Of a stretch of DNA of 32,271 nt, positions 8,160 through 16,474 are shown in pieces. The notes under the pieces are model-generated. The model was not told the DNA's origin and searched no databases. It saw only the letters and a list, made by a program, of their open reading frames with translations. The stretch covers positions 1 to 32,271 of the forward strand of contig CALIUI010000058.1 in the NCBI GenBank assembly GCA_938048815.1, read 5' to 3'. The translations under genes were made by a program, and so were the position numbers. The stretch's first letter is position 1, and the number at the start of each line of letters is the position of its first letter. This DNA is from an uncultured Aquificaceae bacterium (GTDB taxonomy: Bacteria; Aquificota; Aquificia; Aquificales; Aquificaceae).

Positions 8160-8479
8160 TTATAAGAGGCGAAAGGCTATAAAGCTATGAACCTTTGTAG
8201 CCCAATCTGCAGCAACCCAAGCGCCCAAAAGGCTACCACTTAGCAGGTTTAACACCACGTATAAGTTTTCCCAAAGCAAACTAAAGGGAATAACAGCAAG
8301 GCTTGAGAAAAAACTGGAAGAAACCACAGCAAGACTTACCGCCTTGTTTATTATGACAGCCTGCAAGGGGAGAAAATCAAAGAGTTTTAGAAGAAAGGGA
8401 AGCCTAAACTCCGCCCCGCCAAGTCCTATAAAGTAAAAAAGCCCACGAGAAAAGCTAAGAAATTCTTGTAAATTCCCAT
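8160..8479 (-). pseudogene. TauE/SafE-family membrane protein, frameshifted and truncated
   Basis: The sequence starts at ATG 8479 (MGIYKNFLAFLVGFF) and hits a stop. One base away the frame continues FIGLGGAEFRLPFLLKLFDF, then NKAVSLAVVSSSFFSSLAV and LSGSLLGAWVAADWATK, stopping at 8160. The break falls at a run of six A on the plus strand (8435-8440). One more base there would give a seamless GFFYFIGLGG. TauE/SafE proteins (sulfite/organosulfonate exporters, about 250 aa and 7-8 membrane segments) are roughly twice this length, so the C-terminal half is also missing. A homopolymer sequencing error could explain the frameshift but not the truncation. A TAAAAT box lies 7 nt before the start codon with TTGAAG 18 nt further up, and a DnaA box sits between them. 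Confidence 0.7.
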
Positions 8480-8499
8480 TTTTATAATTTTAAGGCGTT

Positions 8500-8508
8500 T
8501 GTGTATAA
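8500..8508 (-). other. DnaA box 1 (TTATACACA)
   Basis: An exact match to the TTATNCACA consensus on the minus strand, in the spacer of the putative promoter of the TauE remnant. It is opposite in orientation to the two boxes at 8732 and 8753. Confidence 0.5.
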
Positions 8509-8640
8509 ATCTTCAAAAGGGCTACAATCAACAACTTAAAGAGAGTAAATTTTCAGTTCATAAATTTGCCGATTGGCTTCTCAGACAGAAATGTCAAAAG
8601 TTTACTTGAAATTCCTTTTACAGATTTATTTACCAAAGCC

Positions 8641-8722
8641 GCCTCCAGCCTGTTTTTTATCGCAGGCAAGGATGCCTGCGCTACCGATGAAAAGGGAATT
8701 TCGCACCCGGCGTACCCTGAAG
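8641..8722 (+). repeat. Palindromic dispersed repeat, copy 1
   Basis: About 80 bp, matched by the reverse complement of 15206-15293 at roughly 80% identity by eye. The core CGCAGGCAAGGATGCCTGCG has perfect 8-bp arms around AGGA and is followed by the shared CTACCGAT…GAATTTC…CGGCGTA. It resembles REP-like elements built on GCAGGC/GCCTGC arms. No transposase lies next to it. Confidence 0.75.
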
Positions 8723-8731
8723 AATTATAAG

Positions 8732-8740
8732 TTATACACA
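8732..8740 (+). other. DnaA box 2 (TTATACACA)
   Basis: An exact TTATNCACA match. Its start is 21 bp before box 3 in the same orientation, about two helical turns, so two DnaA molecules would sit on the same face of the DNA. Confidence 0.5.
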
Positions 8741-8752
8741 TTGAGTGGGCGT

Positions 8753-8761
8753 TTATCCACA
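8753..8761 (+). other. DnaA box 3 (TTATCCACA)
   Basis: Identical to the strongest E. coli DnaA box sequence. It is in tandem with box 2 and lies between repeat copies 1 and 3. Confidence 0.5.
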
Positions 8762-8789
8762 GAACTCATTTACTCAAAGGTTAAAGCCT

Positions 8790-8837
8790 TGGTAGTTCGT
8801 TTTTCTGCAGGCAGGGATTTCTGCTTCTTCCTATCGT
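8790..8837 (+). repeat. Palindromic dispersed repeat, degenerate copy 3
   Basis: It starts with TGGTAGTTC as in the 15 kb copy, lacks the next dozen bases, then continues with GTTTTTCTGCAGGCAGGGAT. The second arm is decayed to TTCTGC in place of TGCCTGC, and CTATCG follows where the others have CTACCGAT. It is in the same orientation as copy 1. Confidence 0.5.
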
Positions 8838-8876
8838 GTGATATGCTTATATTTTTATATACTAAAATTAACTCAG

Positions 8877-8892
8877 CTTATGCCTGCATAAG
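8877..8892 (+). terminator. Inverted repeat followed by a T run
   Basis: CTTATG-CCTG-CATAAG forms a 6-bp stem with a 4-nt loop and is followed by AATTTTTT. It has the shape of an intrinsic terminator reading rightward, just before the soxW promoter. The stem is AT-rich and weak for a thermophile, so it may be another site within the candidate origin. Confidence 0.3.
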
Positions 8893-8901
8893 AATTTTTT
8901 A

Positions 8902-8929
8902 TTGTAATCTTTATCAGATAGGCTAATAT
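8902..8929 (+). promoter_or_regulatory. Promoter of the sox operon
   Basis: TTGTAA (8902-8907) and TAATAT (8924-8929) are separated by 16 bp. The -10 ends 9 nt before ATG 8939, so the mRNA would have almost no leader, and there is no Shine-Dalgarno sequence. It resembles the arrangement at gapA and alaS. Confidence 0.5.
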
Positions 8930-8938
8930 TAAACCTTG

Positions 8939-9343
8939 ATGGTAAGGTTGCTTTTTATGATCCTTGCAAGTTTGTCTTTGTCCTTAGCTAACTGGTATGT
9001 TGAAGTAAAAGGGGGCTTTGAAGCTGCCAAAAGGGAAAACAAGCTGGTAGCCCTTTACTTCTATAGTAATTACTGCCCTTACTGTGCCCAGATGGAAGAA
9101 TTTACCCTTAATCAGGAAGAAGTACAGAACAAACTAAAAAACTTTGTGGTGATAAGTTTAAACATATCCTCCGATGAGGGCAGTAAATGGGCAAGAAGGT
9201 TGGGAGTTCCCGGCACCCCCACCATAGTTTTTTATGACCCAAAGGAGGAAAAAGCCCTTGGTGCCCTCTTTGGTAGCAGGTCAAGAGGAGAAGTTATAAA
9301 CTTTATCAATGGAGTGTGTAAAAAAGCTAACAAGGTATGTTAA
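8939..9343 (+). CDS. soxW: Thioredoxin-fold periplasmic protein, SoxW-like
   Basis: 134 aa from ATG 8939; TTG 8936 is in frame one codon upstream. A signal sequence (MVRLLFMILASLSLSLA) is followed by a thioredoxin fold with active site SNYCPYCAQM (C46, C49) and the cis-proline region GVPGTPTIVFYD. Two further cysteines lie near the C-terminus. It most likely works in the periplasm, keeping SoxY or the cytochrome cysteines reduced or helping their maturation. First gene of the sox cluster, 23 nt before soxY. A general thioredoxin or DsbE-like role is the alternative; the SoxW name rests on position. Confidence 0.75.
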   Translation: MVRLLFMILASLSLSLANWYVEVKGGFEAAKRENKLVALYFYSNYCPYCAQMEEFTLNQEEVQNKLKNFVVISLNISSDEGSKWARRLGVPGTPTIVFYDPKEEKALGALFGSRSRGEVINFINGVCKKANKVC

Positions 9344-9366
9344 AAACCTTAAAGGAGGTATAAACC

Positions 9367-9810
9367 ATGGACAGGAGAAAGTTTTTAACCCTATCGGCAG
9401 TAGCAGTTATGGGGCTAACCCTTGCCCCAGCCTTTAAGCCAGCCTTTGGCGCCACAAAGCTTGAGGAGGAAATCCAAAAAAGGCTTGGAGTACAGCTATC
9501 CCAGGTCAAAGAGGTAGCGGAGATAAAACTCACCGCTCCCACCATAGCAGAATCTGGCGCCAACGTGCCCATAACGGTAGAATCCACCATCCCAATAGAA
9601 CAGGTGGAAAGGCTCTACATCTTTGTAGACAAAAACCCAATCCCTTGGGTAGCAGACGTTAGCCTTACTCCTATGAATGGGCAGGTGTTTTTCTCTACAA
9701 GGATAAAGATGGGAGAAACCTCCAACGTAAGGGCGATACTTAAGCTAAAGGACGGCTCTTATGTAATGGCTACAAAGGAGGTCAAAGTAACCGCAGGCGG
9801 TTGTGGATAA
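9367..9810 (+). CDS. soxY: Thiosulfate oxidation carrier protein SoxY
   Basis: 147 aa. The N-terminus MDRRKFLTLSAVAVMG carries a twin-arginine signal, consistent with export of the folded SoxYZ complex. The chain ends in GGCG, the swinging arm whose cysteine (C146) carries the sulfur intermediates during thiosulfate oxidation. The middle is the expected beta-sandwich (APTIAESGANVPITVEST). The start ATG 9367 has AAAGGAGG upstream. soxZ follows after 28 nt. Confidence 0.96.
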   Translation: MDRRKFLTLSAVAVMGLTLAPAFKPAFGATKLEEEIQKRLGVQLSQVKEVAEIKLTAPTIAESGANVPITVESTIPIEQVERLYIFVDKNPIPWVADVSLTPMNGQVFFSTRIKMGETSNVRAILKLKDGSYVMATKEVKVTAGGCG

Positions 9811-9838
9811 TTAAAAACTCTTATAAAGGAGGTGGAAT

Positions 9839-10165
9839 ATGGCAGTAGGAGCAGGTATATTGCGTGTGCCAAAAGAAGCAAAAAAGGGAGAGATAGTAAG
9901 GGTACAAATGGTAATTACCCATCCCATGACACCAGCAAGAAAGGACCCTCAAACAGGTCAAGAGGTGCCAGCCCATCACCTTACAAAGCTTGACCTATTC
10001 TTTAACGACAAGCTTGTAAGCAGTATAAACATGGCTGCGGGTGTAAGCGCCAACCCCTTTATGGCTTTGACCCTCAAGGTGGAAGAGAGTGGTGTGGTAA
10101 AGATAGCTTACGAGGACAACAAGGGAGGCAAGTGGGAAAAGACGGCGGAGATAAAAGTCTCCTAA
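9839..10165 (+). CDS. soxZ: Thiosulfate oxidation carrier complex protein SoxZ
   Basis: 108 aa with no signal peptide; SoxZ is exported by hitch-hiking with SoxY. Family blocks are IRVPKEAKKGEIVRVQ-like (here LRVPKEAKKGEIVRVQ), ITHPMTPARKDPQTGQEVPA, and the C-terminal beta strands with KIAYEDNKGGKWEKT. The start has AAAGGAGGTGG directly upstream. It partners SoxY as scaffold of the carrier. Confidence 0.97.
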   Translation: MAVGAGILRVPKEAKKGEIVRVQMVITHPMTPARKDPQTGQEVPAHHLTKLDLFFNDKLVSSINMAAGVSANPFMALTLKVEESGVVKIAYEDNKGGKWEKTAEIKVS

Positions 10166-10177
10166 GGAGAGGAAGCA

Positions 10178-11017
10178 ATGAATAAAAAACTTCTGTTGGG
10201 AGTTTTTACCTGCGGTGCCCTCGCGGGCATCCTTTTATCTACAAAGGCTTTTGCTCAGGTGGAGGGTGAGTTGTCTCCGGAAGAGGAGATAAGGCTTGTT
10301 CAAGAGTTCAACCGCATGCTTGCGGAGGGTATAAACCCTGGGGAAGTTTGGTACGAAGTAGGCAAGGAAGCCATAAAGAAGTACAACCTTGATAAGTGCG
10401 ACCTGGGGCTTGGTCCCGGCGTGTTTAAGGGCGCTGCGGCTCAGTTGCCAAGGTACTTTGCAGATGCAGGCAAGGTTATGGACCTTGAGACAAGGGTTGG
10501 GTGGTGTTTGCAAAAGTACGCAGGTATGACCCAAGAACAGGTTTTAAAGTTTGTCCGCCAATGCTGGGGCAAAAGCGGAAACTGTGTTAGCGAGTATGAT
10601 GGCATAATCATGTACCTCACCATGGAATCCAACGGACATAAGATAAAGGTAAATCTAAAAGACCCAAAGGTTAAAAAGATGTACGATATGGGAAAGAAGG
10701 TCTACTATGCAAGGCTTGGTTCGTGGGATTTTAACTGTGCCACCTGCCACGCAGGACAGAAAGAGGTTAGAATAAGAGCCACAAGGCTTTGGAGTGCAGA
10801 CAGACCCGGTGAAGCAGGCAATGCAGTTTCCATCTTTCCCAAATACTTGGTAAGGTGGGGTATGCCTATGAGCATGCATTACAGGTATGCGGAATGTATA
10901 AGGCAGATGAGATGGCCCGAGTTTATACCACACTCAGACCTTGGAGTGGCTTTATCCACTTACCTGTACGGCTTGGCTAACGGCACAGAGATAAAAGCAC
11001 CGGGCATAGGGAGGTAG
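10178..11017 (+). CDS. soxA: Sulfur oxidation c-type cytochrome SoxA (monohaem form)
   Basis: 279 aa with a signal peptide (about 1-26). SoxA, with SoxX, couples thiosulfate oxidatively to the SoxY cysteine. There is a single haem site, CATCH (187-191), and the catalytic/ligand cysteine in AECIRQMR (C240). The N-terminal domain has no CxxCH but keeps four cysteines (74, 110, 129, 136) that could form disulfides, as in SoxA proteins that have lost the first haem. AGGAGAGG precedes the ATG. soxX begins 6 nt after the stop. Confidence 0.95.
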   Translation: MNKKLLLGVFTCGALAGILLSTKAFAQVEGELSPEEEIRLVQEFNRMLAEGINPGEVWYEVGKEAIKKYNLDKCDLGLGPGVFKGAAAQLPRYFADAGKVMDLETRVGWCLQKYAGMTQEQVLKFVRQCWGKSGNCVSEYDGIIMYLTMESNGHKIKVNLKDPKVKKMYDMGKKVYYARLGSWDFNCATCHAGQKEVRIRATRLWSADRPGEAGNAVSIFPKYLVRWGMPMSMHYRYAECIRQMRWPEFIPHSDLGVALSTYLYGLANGTEIKAPGIGR

Positions 11018-11022
11018 AAGAT

Positions 11023-11694
11023 ATGAAAAGGTTGTTGATCTTTGCAGTAATATCTGGAGCTTTGATAGGTGTAGTTGAAGCCCAGCAAAAAAAGGCTAAG
11101 ACCGAAAAGGAGAGCGTAAAAGAGGAAGAGGTCCTAAAGGTTTTAAAGGATGGTCTTTCCCAAGATCCAAGGTTCGCTTGGAAGATACAGCAGGACGAAG
11201 CCCAAAGGATATGCTCCCAATATTCAAGCAGGGAAGAGATGCCCGCACAGGCTATTCAAAGGGTGATCCAACTTAGCCAATCGGAAATAAGGTATCCCCA
11301 GTGGGGCATATACATGGGAGATTGGAAAGAAGGTAAAAAGCTTGTGGATTCTCCAAGGGGGGGAAGGTTTGCCAGCTACGGTTTTTCCGATAAACCCACC
11401 GACAAGGGAGGAAACTGTTATGCATGCCATTTGATAGAAAAGGGGATGCCCGGTGGAACCATGGGTCCAAACCTTTACCAATATGGCAAAAGGTGGGACA
11501 TAACCAAAGAAAATATGAACACGCCAGAAGGAATTGAAAAGATAAAGGCCGTATATAACATCATCTACAACTCTTGGTCTGCTTTTCCTTGCTCTTCCAT
11601 GCCGAGGTTTGGATACCACGGAAACCTCTCGCCGGAAGATGTGGCAAACATAGTAGCATACCTTTTACATCCAGAATCTCCTGTGAACAAGTAG
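11023..11694 (+). CDS. soxX: Sulfur oxidation c-type cytochrome SoxX
   Basis: 223 aa, longer than the minimal SoxX. It has a signal peptide (1-20), then a charged Lys/Glu-rich linker (about 22-45) and extra N-terminal helices. The cytochrome part has CYACH (122-126), GTMGPNL, and the axial Met in CSSMPRFG (M183). SoxX accepts electrons in the SoxAX complex and passes them to small cytochromes. The extended N-terminus is visible; its role is unknown to me. A 48-nt gap leads to soxB. Confidence 0.94.
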   Translation: MKRLLIFAVISGALIGVVEAQQKKAKTEKESVKEEEVLKVLKDGLSQDPRFAWKIQQDEAQRICSQYSSREEMPAQAIQRVIQLSQSEIRYPQWGIYMGDWKEGKKLVDSPRGGRFASYGFSDKPTDKGGNCYACHLIEKGMPGGTMGPNLYQYGKRWDITKENMNTPEGIEKIKAVYNIIYNSWSAFPCSSMPRFGYHGNLSPEDVANIVAYLLHPESPVNK

Positions 11695-11742
11695 TCTATT
11701 GAGGGGCTTTGCTCCCTATCCTTTAAATTAAGGAGGTAAAAA

Positions 11743-13485
11743 ATGAACCTTAGTAGAAGGGAGTTTATAACCTACTCCAGTATTGCCCTTTCTTCCCTTG
11801 CCTTTGATCCCTACTCCTTTGCAAAAAGACCTGTTAGTCTTGAAAGGCTTATGGAGTTTAAACCCTATGGGAACTTGACCCTTGTATTTACCAGTGATAT
11901 ACACGGGCATTTAAAGTCCATGTATTTTGCAGAACCCATGAACCTTTTGGCTCCAGAGTCCTTAAGAGGTACGCCCGGATACTTGGCTGGCATGGACTTT
12001 TTAAGGTATTACAACATAAAGCCCGGGTCTGTGGAAGCCTATATGGGTTCGTGCGTAAGCTTTATAAAGCTTGCAAAGATGTATGGTATGACGGGGGGAG
12101 CTCCACAGCTTGCCACGGTTATAAAAACCATAGTCAATGAGAGGGGCAAGGATAAGTGCCTTGTATTAGATGGCGGAGATACATGGGCAACCTCTGGCAT
12201 AGCTTTGAAAACGGAAGGGCTTGCCCTTGTGGATTGGCTTAACTACGTGGGATATGAGTATATGGTTGCCCACTGGGATGTAACCATAGGAAAGGAGAAG
12301 TTTTTAGACATTGTAAAAAACAAGCTAAAAGCAAAGTTTATCTCTTATAACATCACCGAAGAGCCCTTTGGGGATTTAGTGTTTCCACCCTACGATGTCG
12401 TAGAAAAAAATGGAGTCAAGATAGGTATCATAGGAAGCTCTTTTCCCTTTACACCTTTGGCAAACCCAAGGAAATTTACAGAAGGTTGGAGCTTTGGTGT
12501 AAGGCCCGAAGAACTCCAAAGGTATGTAAAGGAGCTAAAAGATCAGCACAAGGTAGACCTTGTTATACTGCTATCCCACGATGGACTGCCCTTAGACATA
12601 GCCCTTATGAAGATAGTAAAGGGTATAGATATAGTTATATCAGGGCACACCCACGATATAACACCTGTGCCCGTTAAAGTGGGAGACACTCTTATAATAT
12701 CTCCCGGGTCCCATGGCAAGTTTGTGGGTAGGATGGACCTTGATGTAAGGAATGGCAAAATACAGGGCTATAGGTTCAAGCTTATACCGGTGCTTTCTGA
12801 TGTAGTTCCAGAGGACAAGGGAGCTAAGGAAATTGTCAAGAAATGGTACGAGCCCTATGAGAAGGAGTTTAACACGGTGATAGGCACCGCAAGAACCATG
12901 CTGTATAAGAGGGACACGGTTTATAGCACATGGGACAGGCTTATAGGTGAAGCCCTTGCTGATTATTACCATGGCGTTGATGCAGTAATGTCCTTGGATG
13001 TGGGGACATCTCCCGGATATAGATGGGGTACTACAGTTCTGCCAGGGCAGAAGATAACAATAGAGCACGTATATGATGTACTTGGCCTAACCTATCCAGA
13101 GGTCTTTATAATGAAGAGAAAGGGAAGAGACCTTTTGATTTTGTGGGAGGATGTGGCGGACAATGTGTTTAATCCCAATCCTTTATATCAGCAGGGTGGT
13201 GATATGTCAAGGATATACGGCGTGGAATATACCCTTAAGATAAACGCCAAACAGGGAGAGAGGATAAGGGATGTAAAGATAAAGGGCAAGCCCTTAGAAT
13301 TAGACAAGGAATACCTTGTGGCTGTATATGGAGGACCACCACCCATAGGAGTAGAGCCCGAGAAGAAAAACATAAGGGATATTGTAATAGAATATATCAG
13401 AAAGAAAAAGGATGTAGTTGTGGAAACAAAGCCCAATGTTAAGGTCCTTGACCATCCTTACAATACAAACTGCTATTGGAGGTAA
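11743..13485 (+). CDS. soxB: Thiosulfohydrolase SoxB
   Basis: 580 aa. SoxB is a di-manganese hydrolase of the 5'-nucleotidase superfamily that releases sulfate from SoxY-bound thiosulfonate in the periplasm. A twin-arginine signal (LSRREFITYSS) is followed by the metal motifs TSDIHGH (D52, H54), LDGGDTW, VAHWDVTIG, LSHDGLPLD and SGHTHD. The C-terminal nucleotidase domain contains GGDMSRIYGVEY. The HWD block reads HWE in the SoxB sequences I remember, a conservative change. AAGGAGG lies upstream of ATG 11743. No soxCD follows, so the cluster is of the type that leaves or exports sulfane sulfur. Confidence 0.95.
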   Translation: MNLSRREFITYSSIALSSLAFDPYSFAKRPVSLERLMEFKPYGNLTLVFTSDIHGHLKSMYFAEPMNLLAPESLRGTPGYLAGMDFLRYYNIKPGSVEAYMGSCVSFIKLAKMYGMTGGAPQLATVIKTIVNERGKDKCLVLDGGDTWATSGIALKTEGLALVDWLNYVGYEYMVAHWDVTIGKEKFLDIVKNKLKAKFISYNITEEPFGDLVFPPYDVVEKNGVKIGIIGSSFPFTPLANPRKFTEGWSFGVRPEELQRYVKELKDQHKVDLVILLSHDGLPLDIALMKIVKGIDIVISGHTHDITPVPVKVGDTLIISPGSHGKFVGRMDLDVRNGKIQGYRFKLIPVLSDVVPEDKGAKEIVKKWYEPYEKEFNTVIGTARTMLYKRDTVYSTWDRLIGEALADYYHGVDAVMSLDVGTSPGYRWGTTVLPGQKITIEHVYDVLGLTYPEVFIMKRKGRDLLILWEDVADNVFNPNPLYQQGGDMSRIYGVEYTLKINAKQGERIRDVKIKGKPLELDKEYLVAVYGGPPPIGVEPEKKNIRDIVIEYIRKKKDVVVETKPNVKVLDHPYNTNCYWR

Positions 13486-13488
13486 AGT

Positions 13489-14364
13489 ATGGTAAGGCTT
13501 TTACTTTTGTTTTTGGTGCCCCTTTTTGCTTTCGCCTTTGACACAATAAGGTTGATGTACATAACCTATAACCTAAAAGAAAGGGATTTTAAAAGGGGCG
13601 TTGAGGCGGTAATAAGAGAAATGGAAGGTCAAGGGCTTAAAGTCCTTAGAACCTTAACCATATCGGACGCCATAAGGGCAAGGGGAAATGAAAACTTTAG
13701 AAACTACTACGTAGTTTTTGGCTGCGCCTTTGAAGGTATGGACCAGGTGCTACTAAAGGCTCCAGCCCTTAGCAACGTGGTTCCTTGCAGTGTAGCTGTT
13801 TATGAGGATAAGGGAAGGATAAAAGCCACAGTAATAAACCATCAGGTTTTCCTTACAAGCTATAGGGATAGCCTTTCTCTTTCCCAAAGAAGAGAGATAG
13901 GCGAAATATACAGAAAACTTCACAAAGCCCTTGCCAGCATAAGCACCAACAAGCCAACCTTTCCACAAGTTCCACCTATGAAGGAAAGCCTTGTCTATGA
14001 GGAAAAGATAGAAGGTATGGATTTTGACACCTTTAAAACCCTTTACAAAACAGCCCTTGACGGTGTAAATATGAACATACTGGATATAATAGACGTAAGA
14101 CAAGAATATCCCAAATTCTCCATCTTTTTGGCTTGCAATCTTAGCTATGGAGAGGCTATCTTGAAGGATATACCTCAATTTGGCACTCTTGCACCCTGTA
14201 GGATATACCTTTACGAAAGTGATGGAAGGTTAACAACAGGTTATATAAATATCCCCTTTCTTTTAAAAACCTACGGAAAACATCTTAGCAGAGAGAACGC
14301 AGAGATCTTCAAAAGAGCAGACCAAGATATAAAACAGGCTCTAAAGGAAGCAAAGGGAGAGTAA
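13489..14364 (+). CDS. Secreted tandem DUF302-domain protein
   Basis: 291 aa, exported (signal [17 protein letters not shown]), 3 nt after soxB and so in the same operon. Two similar halves are visible: NYYVVFGCAFEGMDQVLLKA…VVPCSVAVYEDKGRIKATVINHQVFL (about 72-120) and KFSIFLACNLSYGEAILKDI…LAPCRIYLYESDGRLTTGYINIPFL (about 205-260). Each has a Cys in the first strand, a PC turn and a closing N-x2-FL. The alternation of strands and the GR turn fit DUF302. DUF302 proteins are often found near sulfur-oxidation and cytochrome genes; their function is not established. I infer a role in periplasmic sulfur chemistry from position and the paired cysteines. Confidence 0.75.
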   Translation: MVRLLLLFLVPLFAFAFDTIRLMYITYNLKERDFKRGVEAVIREMEGQGLKVLRTLTISDAIRARGNENFRNYYVVFGCAFEGMDQVLLKAPALSNVVPCSVAVYEDKGRIKATVINHQVFLTSYRDSLSLSQRREIGEIYRKLHKALASISTNKPTFPQVPPMKESLVYEEKIEGMDFDTFKTLYKTALDGVNMNILDIIDVRQEYPKFSIFLACNLSYGEAILKDIPQFGTLAPCRIYLYESDGRLTTGYINIPFLLKTYGKHLSRENAEIFKRADQDIKQALKEAKGE

Positions 14365-14365
14365 T

Positions 14366-15184
14366 CTAAAAAAGCTCCCAAGCCTTGTAGGAGCTCCTCA
14401 CATGAGCTCCTGCCTTTACACCTTTAAAGCCAAAAGAGTAAGCTATCCTTTCAAGCTCTTTAAACTCCTCCTCTGCGTAGTATTTAACCACAGGGTGGTG
14501 GTCTTTTGAGGGTTGGTAGTACTGACCTACGGTGATAAGGTCGCATTCTACTTTCCTTAGATCCTTTAACACCTCTATGATCTCCTCCCAGTTTTCTCCA
14601 AAGCCCAATATTAGGGCAGATTTGGTAAAAACTTTCGGGTTTATCTCCTTTGAAAGCCTCAAAATCTCAAGGCTTCTTTCATATTTTGCCCCACCCCTTA
14701 CCCTTTGGTATAACCTTGGCACAGTTTCCACGTTGTGGGCTAAAACATGGGGCTCTGCGGATAGCACGAGTTTAAGAAGCTTTCTATCCCCCTTAAAGTC
14801 TGGTATCAGGACCTCCACCTTTATGGAGGGTATTTCCCTCTTTAAGAGACTAACACACCTATAAAAATGTTCCGCTCCTCCGTCGGGAAGGTCATCCCTT
14901 GTGGGAGAGGTGATTACCACATAGCTAAGCCCCAAACCTTTTACCGCCTCAAGCAACATATAAGGTTCCTCTGGTTTTGGAGGACTTGATTTTTCCCTTT
15001 TTAAGTTGCAAAAGCTACAGGCACGGGTACAAACATCCCCCAATATCATAAAGGTAGCACTACCAGAGCCAAAGCATTCTCCTATGTTGGGACAGCGAGA
15101 CTCTTCGCACACGGTGTTTAATCTTAAACTCCTTAACATTCTTTTGATGTTATGGGTCTTTGAAAGCACCAAAATCGGCTTCAT
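14366..15184 (-). CDS. lipA: Lipoyl synthase
   Basis: 272 aa radical-SAM enzyme that inserts two sulfurs into protein-bound octanoyl groups. The auxiliary cluster ligands are C26/C31/C37 (C-x4-C-x5-C in VCEESRCPNIGEC), and the SAM cluster is CTRACSFC (C52/C56/C59). The C-terminal RSSYKAWELF includes the RSSY motif of the family. It converges on the DUF302 gene with one base between the stop codons, so any terminator must lie inside coding sequence. TAAAAT ends 6 nt before ATG 15184 with no Shine-Dalgarno, another leaderless-type start. Lipoylated targets are not in the window. Confidence 0.97.
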   Translation of the reverse strand: MKPILVLSKTHNIKRMLRSLRLNTVCEESRCPNIGECFGSGSATFMILGDVCTRACSFCNLKREKSSPPKPEEPYMLLEAVKGLGLSYVVITSPTRDDLPDGGAEHFYRCVSLLKREIPSIKVEVLIPDFKGDRKLLKLVLSAEPHVLAHNVETVPRLYQRVRGGAKYERSLEILRLSKEINPKVFTKSALILGFGENWEEIIEVLKDLRKVECDLITVGQYYQPSKDHHPVVKYYAEEEFKELERIAYSFGFKGVKAGAHVRSSYKAWELF

Positions 15185-15205
15185 AAGTAAATTTTAAGGC
15201 ATACC

Positions 15206-15293
15206 ATAGGATACGCCGAGTGAGAAATTTTCTTTTATCGGTAGCGCAGGCATCCCTGCCTGCAATAAAAGACAAGCTGGAAGCCTGAACTAC
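15206..15293 (-). repeat. Palindromic dispersed repeat, copy 2
   Basis: On the minus strand it reads TGGTAGTTCAGGCTTCCAGC…TGCAGGCAGGGATGCCTGCG-CTACCGAT…CTCGGCGTATCC, matching copy 1 over about 80 bp. It sits between the divergently transcribed lipA and gapA, leaving about 90 bp for the gapA promoter region. That remainder also has two small palindromes, GAATTTTAAATTC (15296-15308) and GGTCAATGACC (15317-15327), either of which could be an operator. Confidence 0.75.
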
Positions 15294-15344
15294 CAGAATT
15301 TTAAATTCTTTGTGATGGTCAATGACCCCTTACAAAGGATAATT

Positions 15345-16391
<1,047 letters not shown>

Positions 16392-16401
16392 TTGTATACC
16401 A

Positions 16402-16474
16402 CGGGGTGTAGCTCAGGTGGCAGAGCGTTGGCTTTGGGAGCCAAAGGCCGCAGGTTCAAGTCCTGCCACCCCGA
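16402..16474 (+). tRNA. tRNA-Pro (anticodon UGG)
   Basis: 73 nt. Acceptor CGGGGTG pairs with CACCCCG, discriminator A, and no CCA is encoded. The anticodon arm is TTGGC-TTTGGGA-GCCAA, giving UGG, and the T loop GGTTCAAGTCC is standard. The next base starts tRNA-Arg. Confidence 0.95.

Larger units (their letters stand above)
8490..8935. other. Gene-free divergent region with DnaA boxes: candidate replication origin
   Basis: No convincing gene lies here. The region holds three exact TTATNCACA DnaA boxes, AT-rich flanks (8500-8560 and 8840-8935), two copies of a palindromic repeat and a small inverted repeat. Every gene from 620 to 8479 is transcribed leftward and every gene from 8939 to 14364 rightward, the pattern expected on both sides of an origin. 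dnaA, dnaN and gyrB are not in the window, so the usual gene context is missing. A short minus-strand frame at 8553-8640 (…NKSVKGISSKLLTFLSEKPIGKFMN) may be the tail of a lost gene cut by repeat copy 1. I infer the origin role. The boxes and the divergence are directly visible. Confidence 0.4.

Noticed and set aside
8573-8926. 117-residue plus-strand ORF in the origin-like region
   Set aside because: It crosses both repeat copies and the DnaA boxes, and its sequence resembles no protein family.
9802-9810. DnaA box TGTGGATAA at the end of soxY
   Set aside because: It is single, inside coding sequence and explained by the conserved GCG-stop end; not counted in the origin cluster.
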